From Luminiphilus sp. (GTDB taxonomy: Bacteria; Pseudomonadota; Gammaproteobacteria; Pseudomonadales; Halieaceae), in assembly GCA_029251065.1 (NCBI GenBank), contig JAQXEB010000292.1, positions 1-6,589 on the forward strand: a stretch of DNA of 6,589 nucleotides, read 5' to 3'. Positions within the stretch are counted from its first letter, which is position 1, and every line of letters begins with the position of its first letter. Below are positions 1-5,897 of the stretch, piece by piece. The notes below the pieces were generated by a model. It worked only from the letters and a program-made list of their open reading frames with translations, had not been told where the DNA came from and searched no databases. The position numbers were made by a program, and so were the translations under genes.

Positions 1-17
1 ACTGCGATGAGTTCCAT
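1..17 (-). CDS. Start of a further minus-strand gene (partial, unidentified)
   Basis: On the minus strand an ATG at 17-15 opens a frame reading M-E-L-I-A before the window ends. A strong Shine-Dalgarno sequence, AGGGAGAG (25-32), lies 7 bases upstream. The start sits 31 bases beyond the stop of the amidohydrolase on the same strand, which is operon-like spacing. Five codons are too few to identify a product. The call rests only on the ribosome binding site, the start codon and the spacing. It could be a chance ATG, but the quality of the site makes a real third gene of the minus-strand operon likely. Confidence 0.5.
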
Positions 18-48
18 AGAAGTACTCTCCCTTGGGTATTATTGTTTT

Positions 49-1266
49 TCAGCTGTTGAAAATGCTACTCGACGGGCCAATTTCAGCCGCAAGCCCATCC
101 AGGTATTGACGGTCTAGCCCGTAAAACTCGATGGCGTTACCGCCTAAAATTTGACGGCCAGCATCGATATCAAACCCTTTAAAGGTGTCCTGATAATACT
201 GCGCTGTATTGGGCCAAGTCCCTTCGGGGTGCGGGAAGTCACTGCCCCACATGATCTGTTTCATACCGATTTGGTCTCTCATGTCGAGATCCCGCCGGGG
301 TACACACGACGCTCCTATGCCGCAGTTGCGCGCAAAGTACTCACTCGGTGCCATGGACAGGTGAGACCGGAAGTCGCCGAGCTTCGCGGAGAACTGAATG
401 TCGGTGTAATTGTGATCCAGCAGCATGAGCCAAGAGGGCACCATGAACATCGTTCCGCCCTCGACTACCATCGCCTTGAGCCGAGGAAAACGCTCGAATA
501 CGCCACCCCATAACATAAAGGTGAGTGGGCGGTAGAGCCAGAACATGACCTCCGAGACGTAGGCGCCCATAGCGCCGGGTAGTTCGGCGCTTCGGTCCTC
601 ATTGGGAAAGGCCGGACCAAAATATTCATTGTGCGGCGCTGGACCTGAATGGAAATGTATGACGATGCCGAGATCTTGGCAGGCTTCCCAGAAAGGGTCG
701 TATTTGATGTCATGGTAGGCCGCGTGCTCGCCCCAGAGCGTGGGTAACATCACGCCCTTCAGTCCATTTTCATGGCACCACCGAACGGCCTCGACGGCTT
801 GTTCAACGTCGAACAATAGTGGGATGGAGGCAACGCCCAAGTGTCGTTTTGGATCGTTAGCGACCAGCTCTGATAGCCAACGATTATGTGCCATGGCACC
901 AGCCCATTGAAGTTCAGGCACGGCGTCTTTGGGCGACAGGCCCAGGCCGGCGCCGAACGGCGGAGTGTTTTGCTCGGTAATGCCGTCTGGAAAAATAACC
1001 TCAGCGGTAATGCCGTCTCTGGCGAGCATTTTACTCCGCTCTTTGTAATCCCAAGCGCCAGTTAACTCTTGTTTGATGGGTGCGCGCCATTCGTCATTGA
1101 TCTCTTTGATCAAAAACTGCTGTTCGGCTTTATCCATCATGTCGATTTGAACGTCGACGGCCATATCGATGAAGTCGTGATACTTACTATCGACGTAAGG
1201 TTTGTATTGGGAGATGGGTAGGCCCGCGTGGCAGTCGGTGGACACGACAGTAAGGCGATCAGTCAT
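49..1266 (-). CDS. Amidohydrolase family 2 (COG2159) TIM-barrel metal-dependent hydrolase
   Basis: This 405-residue protein has no signal peptide and is probably cytoplasmic. The family (ACMSD, gamma-resorcylate decarboxylase, 4-oxalomesaconate hydratase and relatives) performs metal-dependent hydrolysis, decarboxylation or hydration in degradative pathways. Visible signatures are D11-C-H13 at the end of the first strand (acidic-x-His metal site), IHFHSG with H204 and H206, VVEGG with E269, WGSDFPHPEG with the expected metal/catalytic D343, and the closing GGNAIEFYGL segment (375-384). The length is normal for the subgroup. The ATG at 1266 is supported by AGAGG (1272-1276) 5 bases upstream. 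The gene follows the metallo-beta-lactamase gene by 90 bases on the same strand, and another start follows 31 bases after its stop, so it is probably the middle gene of an operon. The position where ACMSD has its catalytic His in an HxG motif reads V268-E269-G, so ACMSD chemistry should not be assumed. Family assignment is firm; substrate and reaction are unknown. Confidence 0.9.
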   Translation of the reverse strand: MTDRLTVVSTDCHAGLPISQYKPYVDSKYHDFIDMAVDVQIDMMDKAEQQFLIKEINDEWRAPIKQELTGAWDYKERSKMLARDGITAEVIFPDGITEQNTPPFGAGLGLSPKDAVPELQWAGAMAHNRWLSELVANDPKRHLGVASIPLLFDVEQAVEAVRWCHENGLKGVMLPTLWGEHAAYHDIKYDPFWEACQDLGIVIHFHSGPAPHNEYFGPAFPNEDRSAELPGAMGAYVSEVMFWLYRPLTFMLWGGVFERFPRLKAMVVEGGTMFMVPSWLMLLDHNYTDIQFSAKLGDFRSHLSMAPSEYFARNCGIGASCVPRRDLDMRDQIGMKQIMWGSDFPHPEGTWPNTAQYYQDTFKGFDIDAGRQILGGNAIEFYGLDRQYLDGLAAEIGPSSSIFNS

Positions 1267-1270
1267 AACA

Positions 1271-1276
1271 TCCTCT
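1271..1276 (-). promoter_or_regulatory. Ribosome binding site of the amidohydrolase
   Basis: On the minus strand this reads AGAGGA, ending 4 bases before the ATG at 1266. It fixes the start that gives the family-typical N-terminus with the DxH metal site at residues 11-13. Confidence 0.6.
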
Positions 1277-1295
1277 TTAACTCGGTTCTTTAGTG

Positions 1296-1311
1296 GTTTG
1301 TTACGTCAAAC
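1296..1311. promoter_or_regulatory. Inverted repeat GTTTG-N6-CAAAC, candidate operator
   Basis: A perfect 5-base inverted repeat with a 6-base centre (GTTTGTTACGTCAAAC) lies in the 90-base gap upstream of the amidohydrolase. It has no T-run after it, and the arms are too short and AT-rich for an intrinsic terminator. It overlaps the best promoter-like -10 element for the amidohydrolase, a place where a dimeric repressor (for example of TetR type) could act. No regulator gene is in the window, and no second copy was found in the other two intergenic regions. The role is inferred only from symmetry and position. Confidence 0.25.
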
Positions 1312-1337
1312 ATAGGGGACGAGATGTATGAGAGCAA
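1309..1337 (-). promoter_or_regulatory. Weak candidate sigma-70 promoter for the amidohydrolase
   Basis: On the minus strand a -35-like TTGCTC (1332-1337) is followed after exactly 17 bases by a -10-like TATGTT (1309-1314). The -10 matches consensus at 4 of 6 positions and the -35 at only 3 of 6. The amidohydrolase may simply be read through from the upstream metallo-beta-lactamase gene, so this would be an internal promoter at best. Confidence 0.2.
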
Positions 1338-1356
1338 CTTGCGCAAAAGGTTTGTC

Positions 1357-2805
1357 CTAGTCCACTTGCACGTCTCTTTTATCGTCATCGTGTGGCGAGG
1401 CGCTCAGTGGTGCGGCACTCAGTGGAGCGGCACGTGCTTTATCCAGTTCACTGGCTAACCAGTACAATTCGTAATCGTTTGCGTGCTCTTGAGCTCGCCG
1501 CTCGAGCTGCTCTAAGGTCTCCAGTCGAGCGGCCCTGGCGAGGTCACTGTTCGGTTCACCCTCTAATAGCTCGAGTAATAGCAATGCCTTCTCTGGCTCT
1601 GAGTTTTTCAGATAACGTCGAACAAGCTGCATCGCAGCGGGTATGTTCACAACGCTGATCAGGTCCTTTTTTATTGCTGTCAGAGGCGTCGCATAGAGCT
1701 CACTGGTGTGCTCAAAGTGAAACCACGTGGCGTAGTATTCCCAAATAGAGCGGATCGCCCAGCTTACTTTCCCGTGGGTCTGAGACAGTTGCAGGTGTGT
1801 GGGAAGTCTGACCTCTTCCATGAGCTGTTCGACCGATTTACCTGCGTTCATTCCTGTAACCGTTTCATCATGAACAAACTGAACGGCGTCCCGAATACGG
1901 ACCATGTTGTCTCGAATGAAGTCTTTGCCCCATACGCCGTCCAAGTGGCTGGGAAGAATGGCCGCGGGTTCGAGCGTGAGGAGGTGATTTAGCGACGCGA
2001 TGTATTCCACTGGCTTACGCATTTTTTCGCCACGCATCGTAAATAGATTCGGAAATTGGGGGAATTGGGGTCCAAAAAAATCGCCCGATAACAGTATTTT
2101 CTCATCGGGCAACCACAGCACAAGATTGTCTGCGCCCTCAGCACCAGGGGTCGCATGGACTTCAAATCGACGATTACCGAGAGTGAACCGGTAGGGGCTG
2201 TCATTATCCACCCGGACATCAGGTATGAGTCCACGAAAATTTAAGCCGGGTAATGTCGATGGTGTCTCGGGAAGCCAGGGGAACAGTACACGGTTGCGCC
2301 GGTGGAGGTAGGGGTTAAGTTCGGTGAGGTACCGCTGTTCTTCTTCAAACGCCTCGTGAGTGATTATTTGGGTCTGACCTTGATCCCATAGCCGTGTGCC
2401 TCCTACGTGATCAGCATGGCTGTGGCTCAGTATGATTTTGACGGGTTCGGAATCACCGGTCAGAGCTTGCAGTTGGTCTATCTGCTCACTGGCTTGAATA
2501 ATTAGGCCCGTGTCGAAGACCACATTGCCCTCGGAGGTCGTCAGCACGTAGCTGTTACCAACGCCTGAGGCGCGAAAAATGCCCGGACTGACTTCCTCGG
2601 CAGTAATCGGGAGCGTGATCAACTCTGCGGCGGCCAGCCCTCGATCGTTATTTCCGGCAACAGCCTGCGCTAGGTTGCTCACCACGACGTTCCCTGCGGC
2701 GTCTGCAATGGCATAACGTGCTTTGGTTTCAATGAGACCCCAATTGATCCAGAGCGCCGCGGCTGCGACGACACCCAAACTGATTAGGAAATTCTTTGAT
2801 CGCAT
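1357..2805 (-). CDS. Alkylsulfatase-like metallo-beta-lactamase-fold hydrolase, membrane-anchored or exported
   Basis: This 482-residue protein resembles BDS1/SdsA-type alkylsulfatases, dizinc enzymes that hydrolyse alkyl sulfate esters to alcohol and sulfate. After a basic start (MRSKN), residues 6-25 form a hydrophobic segment that acts as an anchor or signal peptide, placing the enzyme outside the cytoplasm. The metal motif HSHADH gives H128, H130, D132 and H133. ATPGAEGAD supplies E223, SGDFF D242, and PSHLDG H287. The region from about 340 to 460 (HGKVSWAIRSIWEYYATWF, then a helical part with ARAARLETLEQL) resembles the alkylsulfatase dimerisation domain. The C-terminal SCP2-like domain of full-length alkylsulfatases is absent; the protein ends in a short Ala/Pro/Ser and then charged tail. 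I chose the ATG at 2805; a GTG at 2814 would add three residues, and neither has a strong Shine-Dalgarno. The gene diverges from the sulfatase gene and leads the minus-strand operon. Fold and motifs are clear; alkylsulfatase activity is inferred. Confidence 0.85.
   Translation of the reverse strand: MRSKNFLISLGVVAAAALWINWGLIETKARYAIADAAGNVVVSNLAQAVAGNNDRGLAAAELITLPITAEEVSPGIFRASGVGNSYVLTTSEGNVVFDTGLIIQASEQIDQLQALTGDSEPVKIILSHSHADHVGGTRLWDQGQTQIITHEAFEEEQRYLTELNPYLHRRNRVLFPWLPETPSTLPGLNFRGLIPDVRVDNDSPYRFTLGNRRFEVHATPGAEGADNLVLWLPDEKILLSGDFFGPQFPQFPNLFTMRGEKMRKPVEYIASLNHLLTLEPAAILPSHLDGVWGKDFIRDNMVRIRDAVQFVHDETVTGMNAGKSVEQLMEEVRLPTHLQLSQTHGKVSWAIRSIWEYYATWFHFEHTSELYATPLTAIKKDLISVVNIPAAMQLVRRYLKNSEPEKALLLLELLEGEPNSDLARAARLETLEQLERRAQEHANDYELYWLASELDKARAAPLSAAPLSASPHDDDKRDVQVD
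1402..1431. repeat. 15-base tandem duplication in the C-terminal tail of the alkylsulfatase-like gene
   Basis: Two adjacent 15-base units (1402-1416 and 1417-1431) match at 13 of 15 positions. They encode two copies of an A-P-L-S-A type pentapeptide in the tail, after the last predicted helix. The reading frame is preserved, so this looks like a small slippage duplication in an unconstrained linker. Confidence 0.6.
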
Positions 2806-2884
2806 GCTTTTCACTCTGGTTCGTTGCGCGCTACTCTGACCCTCGAGTGTGCCACAGCATCACAATAAAAAAGGAAGGTGCGTT
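2806..2884. promoter_or_regulatory. Divergent intergenic region between the two sulfatase-type genes
   Basis: This 79-base gap must hold the promoters for both transcription directions unless these lie inside the coding regions. I see no convincing -35/-10 pair on either strand. A TTGCGC at 2824-2829 has no matching -10 at 17 bases. CACAAT at 2861-2866 is -10-like but would place the transcript start on top of the ribosome binding site. Close packing suggests that the two arms share regulatory DNA, which is inference from geometry only. Confidence 0.4.
2871..2878 (+). promoter_or_regulatory. Ribosome binding site that decides the sulfatase start
   Basis: AAGGAAGG ends 6 bases before the ATG at 2885, an almost ideal Shine-Dalgarno and spacing. 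The same frame is open back to a GTG at 2849, but that start has no such site, and its 12 extra residues would push a polar, basic stretch in front of the signal peptide. Confidence 0.75.
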
Positions 2885-4504
2885 ATGGTCCGAATGGGGG
2901 CCTTTGTCGTCGGTTGGACGCTTTTTTTTATGGCTCAACTGGGTGCGGCCAGCGAGCGACCCAACATCGTTGTGATCGTTGCTGATGACCTAGGGTGGGC
3001 CGATGTCGGGTTTCATGGCAATCGAGTCATCGAGACGCCGTCACTCGATCGTATCGCTGCGGAGGGTGCACAACTCGATCGGTTTTATACAACGCCAATC
3101 TGCTCACCGACCCGCGCGGCCCTCATGACAGGGCGAGACCCAATCCGCCTGGGCGTTGCTTATTCAACCATCATGCCCTGGCACAACAACGGTATTCACC
3201 CCGAAGAAACGTTCTTACCCGAGCTGTTTCTCGATGCCGGTTATCAGACGGCCATGGTGGGCAAATGGCATCTGGGCCATGCTCAGCAGTCTTATCATCC
3301 CAACGCTCGGGGTTTTGAGCACTTCTACGGCCACTTGCATACTGAGGTGGGTTTTTACCCTCCCTTTGCGAGCTTGGGCGGCAAGGACTTTCAGCGAAAT
3401 GGTGTATCGATTGATGATCAGGGCTATGAAAGTTTCTTGTTGGCCGACGAAGTCAGTCGCTACATCGAGGAGCGGGATAAAACACGCCCCTTTTTCGTCT
3501 ACATGCCGTTTATTGCGCCACACACGCCACTCGACGCGCCAGAAGACTTGCAGACGAAGTACGCTGACATGCCTGATGAGCGCGGCAAGTCACGCAGCAA
3601 AATGGCCGACAACACGCGCTTTATGGCGAAAATGACGGGACGCGATAGCGCTCGCCCCATGTACGCCGCAGTGGTTGATGGCATGGACCAAGCCATTGGT
3701 AAGGTGCTGGATACGCTGGATACCGAGGGGCTTACTGACAATACGATCGTACTCTTCTTCTCGGATAACGGCGGCGCTGTGTATGCCATTGGCGGTGCCG
3801 ATAATGCGCCGCTGCGAGGTGGCAAAGGAGACACCTTCGAGGGGGGCATCCGTGTCGTAGCAACGGTGCGTTGGCCGGAGCATATCCCGGCGGGTAGTCG
3901 GGTCGATTCCATTATGTCGGTGATGGATGTACTGCCCACACTCGCGGCAGCCGCTGAGATCGAGCCGTCAACCCATAACCGTCTGGACGGACGAAACATG
4001 GTGGCGGCGCTAACGGAAGCTGAAGCCATCCCTCGAGAGGATCTTCTGTTCTTTATTGCGGAGTCACCGTTTAAAAATACGGTCAACGTTACGGCTTTTA
4101 ATGACGAATGGAAGCTAGTGCAGCGAATCGAATCAGGCTTTACGTCGGTGGAGGTCACTAACTTCCTGTTCAATATCGCCGAGGATCCCTACGAGTATCA
4201 AAACCTCGCTCAGGTTCACCCGGATGTGGTGGCCGACTTGGCGCGTGAAATCCGGCATTGGCGCAATCTTTACCCTGTTGCGGGGACGCGCTCTGAATTA
4301 ATGCCACCGCCGGGTTGGAAAGCGCCTTTGGATTGGGCCGATTATCCGCAGCAATCTTTTGAATTACAGCCCAACCCCTCAGGCGGCATGCCCCCAGAAA
4401 ATGCGATTCGTATGCTGGACTGGCAGTACGGTGAGAACGGTCGTCTTATTTACAACTGTGAGCCTTATCGGTGGGCGGGTGGCGGCTTGTGCAAGCGCCA
4501 ATGA
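2885..4504 (+). CDS. Exported type I (formylglycine-dependent) sulfatase, arylsulfatase B-like
   Basis: This 539-residue alkaline-phosphatase-superfamily sulfatase hydrolyses a sulfate ester with Ca2+ and a formylglycine made from Cys. The first 22 residues form a signal peptide (MVRMG, hydrophobic core, then LGAA/SERPN as probable cleavage), so it should be periplasmic or secreted. The expected motifs are present: D34-D35 in VADD, C73-S-P-T-R77 followed by AALMTGR, K127 and H129 in MVGKWHLGH, H213 in PHTPLDAP, D294-N295 in FSDNGG, and K314 in RGGKGDTFEGG. Conversion of C73 needs a formylglycine-generating enzyme, not encoded here. The overall pattern resembles arylsulfatase B-like enzymes, but the substrate cannot be read from the sequence. 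The C-terminal part (about 470-539) is Pro- and Trp-rich and has C525 and C536, which could form a disulfide. The start was chosen by the Shine-Dalgarno at 2871-2878. It diverges from the alkylsulfatase-like gene and is followed by the P450 and SDR on the same strand. Confidence 0.95.
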   Translation: MVRMGAFVVGWTLFFMAQLGAASERPNIVVIVADDLGWADVGFHGNRVIETPSLDRIAAEGAQLDRFYTTPICSPTRAALMTGRDPIRLGVAYSTIMPWHNNGIHPEETFLPELFLDAGYQTAMVGKWHLGHAQQSYHPNARGFEHFYGHLHTEVGFYPPFASLGGKDFQRNGVSIDDQGYESFLLADEVSRYIEERDKTRPFFVYMPFIAPHTPLDAPEDLQTKYADMPDERGKSRSKMADNTRFMAKMTGRDSARPMYAAVVDGMDQAIGKVLDTLDTEGLTDNTIVLFFSDNGGAVYAIGGADNAPLRGGKGDTFEGGIRVVATVRWPEHIPAGSRVDSIMSVMDVLPTLAAAAEIEPSTHNRLDGRNMVAALTEAEAIPREDLLFFIAESPFKNTVNVTAFNDEWKLVQRIESGFTSVEVTNFLFNIAEDPYEYQNLAQVHPDVVADLAREIRHWRNLYPVAGTRSELMPPPGWKAPLDWADYPQQSFELQPNPSGGMPPENAIRMLDWQYGENGRLIYNCEPYRWAGGGLCKRQ

Positions 4505-4626
4505 CGTTAGTTACTATCAGTAGGTGCTGCGTTCTTTCGTTAGTGGGTTCAGGGTGCGCGATGCTCATTGCAGGTCTGAGTTTAAACATGGACGTATTAC
4601 CTTGTAACTGTCCGACAAAATTGTAG
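4501..4626 (+). CDS. Possible 41-residue cysteine-rich small ORF bridging sulfatase and P450
   Basis: The sulfatase stop TGA overlaps an ATG (ATGA, 4501-4504) that opens 41 codons ending in TAG at 4624-4626, 11 bases before the P450 ATG. The product would be MTLVTISRCC at its start, a hydrophobic stretch (about 11-28) containing C19, and a C-terminal P-C-N-C-P motif: five Cys in 41 residues. It could be a membrane-associated or exported small protein. G-S-G-C at 16-19 is only a poor lipobox. There is no Shine-Dalgarno, so expression would rely on reinitiation after the sulfatase. A frame this long after a random ATG has roughly a one-in-seven chance on uniform base composition, and codons such as AGG and several TTA are not typical of the neighbours. 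I do not recognise it; it may be non-coding spacer. Confidence 0.25.
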   Translation: MTLVTISRCCVLSLVGSGCAMLIAGLSLNMDVLPCNCPTKL

Positions 4627-4627
4627 T

Positions 4628-4633
4628 GGAGAG
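4628..4633 (+). promoter_or_regulatory. Ribosome binding site of the P450
   Basis: GGAGAG ends 4 bases before the ATG at 4638 (GGAG ends 6 bases before it). It overlaps the in-frame GTG at 4626-4628, which argues against that GTG as the start. The block GGAGAGCGCTATG closely matches GGAGACGCTATG in front of the SDR. Confidence 0.6.
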
Positions 4634-4637
4634 CGCT

Positions 4638-5888
4638 ATGTCCGGTTGCCCATTCACCCACCCACTGGATCTCGATGCCTACAAAGACGGCATGCCCTAT
4701 GGTGCGCTGGCTGAGGCACGCGCGCAGGGTAGCTTTGTGCGCTATGAGGATCCCGATACCGGAGTCCCTTACTGGGCTGCGGTAAAGCGAGATGCGTTGG
4801 ATTTTATCTCCCAAAATCCCGCGCTGTTCTCGTCGGAAGTCGAGGGGCCATTTCCCATGGAGCCTGCGGATGAGATGACTCGCGAAGTCACCAAGATCAT
4901 GAACGCCAATAGCTTTATCGCAATGGATCCACCGAAGCACGTGACGCACAGGCGCATTGTGAAGGATGCTTTCACTCCCAAGGCGGTGACGGCCATGGAA
5001 CCATGGCTTCGTCAGCAAGCCACGCAGATTATCGATCGGGTGGCGTCGCGAGGGGAGTGTGAGTTTGTTGAGGAGGTGGCGGCTGAGCTGCCCTTGATGG
5101 CGATCCTCGAGCTGTTGGGTGTGCCGCTTGAGGATCGCGCGCAATTCTTTAAATGGACCAATACCATGGCGTTTGCTGATGATCCCGATGTGGCGGATGG
5201 TATGGAGGCGGCTCAGACCGCATCGTTTGAAGTGATGATCTATGCGGCAGAACTGGCTCAAAAACAGCGTCAAGGATTCACCGGGCCCGTCATTCAGGCG
5301 CTGCTGGAGGGTGAGTTAGAGGGGCAACCGGTGACTGATGAGATGTTTGCGTGGGTGTTTATTTTGCTCATGGTCGGGGGAAATGAGAGCACGCGAACAG
5401 CCATAGCGCACGGACTGCGCTTGCTCATGGAGAACCCGGATCAATTGCAGCATCTGGTTGATCATCCCGACGATATTCCCGCAGCTGTTGAGGAAATGCT
5501 CCGGTATAACACCGCGTTCATTGCCATGCGACGAACAGCCACACAAGACATTCAGTGGCAGGGGTATGAAATTAAAAAGGGCGACAAGGTCGTCATGCAT
5601 TATCACTCGGTGAATCATGACGAGGACGTGTTTGGCGACGATGCTCTGGTCTTTGATATTCATCGGATGAAGCGAATGCCGACACTTAACCGTGAGATTC
5701 GCTCATTTGGCATCGGTCAGCACTTCTGCCTCGGTATTAACTTGGCGCGTTTGGAAATGAGAATAATGTTTGAGGAGCTTATTCCGCGACTTCGCAATCC
5801 GCGCTTGACGGGTGAGATCACCTATATGCGGTCGTTCTTCATCAGTACTATAAAAAAAATGCCCATCGCATTTACGCCAGAGGGCTAG
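4638..5888 (+). CDS. Cytochrome P450 (bacterial class I, CYP125/142-like signatures)
   Basis: This 416-residue soluble heme monooxygenase lacks a membrane anchor and probably draws electrons from a ferredoxin and its reductase, neither encoded here. Motifs in order: the C-helix segment MDPPKHVTHRRIV (about 96-108) with H101 and R105 near the heme propionates; the I-helix oxygen-activation motif VGGNESTR (246-253), with E250 and T252 in the usual acid/Thr positions; the K-helix E286-M-L-R289 (ExxR); and the heme loop FGIGQHFCLG with proximal ligand C364. The GGNE(S/T)TR form of the I-helix is common in the CYP125/CYP142/CYP124 group that oxidises sterol side chains or branched lipids, which suggests but does not prove a lipophilic terpenoid or steroid substrate. 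The ATG at 4638 has GGAG 6 bases upstream; an in-frame GTG at 4626 would add four residues but has no site. The SDR gene starts 9 bases after its stop, so the two are surely co-transcribed. Confidence 0.95.
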   Translation: MSGCPFTHPLDLDAYKDGMPYGALAEARAQGSFVRYEDPDTGVPYWAAVKRDALDFISQNPALFSSEVEGPFPMEPADEMTREVTKIMNANSFIAMDPPKHVTHRRIVKDAFTPKAVTAMEPWLRQQATQIIDRVASRGECEFVEEVAAELPLMAILELLGVPLEDRAQFFKWTNTMAFADDPDVADGMEAAQTASFEVMIYAAELAQKQRQGFTGPVIQALLEGELEGQPVTDEMFAWVFILLMVGGNESTRTAIAHGLRLLMENPDQLQHLVDHPDDIPAAVEEMLRYNTAFIAMRRTATQDIQWQGYEIKKGDKVVMHYHSVNHDEDVFGDDALVFDIHRMKRMPTLNREIRSFGIGQHFCLGINLARLEMRIMFEELIPRLRNPRLTGEITYMRSFFISTIKKMPIAFTPEG

Positions 5889-5893
5889 GGAGA
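5888..5893 (+). promoter_or_regulatory. Ribosome binding site of the SDR, overlapping the P450 stop
   Basis: GGGAGA begins on the last base of the P450 TAG stop and lies 4 bases before the ATG at 5898 (GGAG is 5 bases away). This overlap supports tight translational linkage between the P450 and the SDR. Confidence 0.65.
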
Positions 5894-5897
5894 CGCT

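Noticed and set aside
151..513. 120-codon plus-strand frame inside the amidohydrolase
   Set aside because: It is antisense to the conserved C-terminal half of the amidohydrolase, and its translation looks like no known protein.
1339..1346. TTGCGCAA palindrome downstream of the alkylsulfatase-like gene as a terminator stem
   Set aside because: It is an 8-base self-complementary word without a loop, T-run or longer stem, so it gives no support for termination.
2848..2864. CRP-like site TGTGC-N7-TCACA in the divergent gap
   Set aside because: The half-sites resemble CRP arms, but the spacer is 7 bases instead of 6 and one arm has a mismatch. No suitably placed promoter accompanies it.
2849..2884. 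Upstream GTG start for the sulfatase
   Set aside because: The ATG at 2885 has an almost ideal Shine-Dalgarno (AAGGAAGG, 6 bases away) and gives a standard signal peptide. The GTG has neither advantage, and the Shine-Dalgarno itself would lie inside the longer frame.
3499..4173. 224-codon open frame on the minus strand inside the sulfatase
   Set aside because: It is fully antisense to conserved sulfatase motifs, and its Ser- and Arg-rich translation with no domain is typical of a shadow frame.
4505..4637. Terminator or promoter between the sulfatase and the P450
   Set aside because: No GC-rich hairpin with a T-run is present. The only inverted repeats are 4-base arms (for example TACT-ATC-AGTA). 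No -35/-10 pair with acceptable spacing was found, so read-through from the sulfatase is the simpler view.
4446..5273. 275-codon open frame on the minus strand across the P450
   Set aside because: It lies opposite a P450 with a complete motif set, its translation shows no recognisable domain, and it runs into the sulfatase 3' end. It is an antisense shadow of biased codon use.
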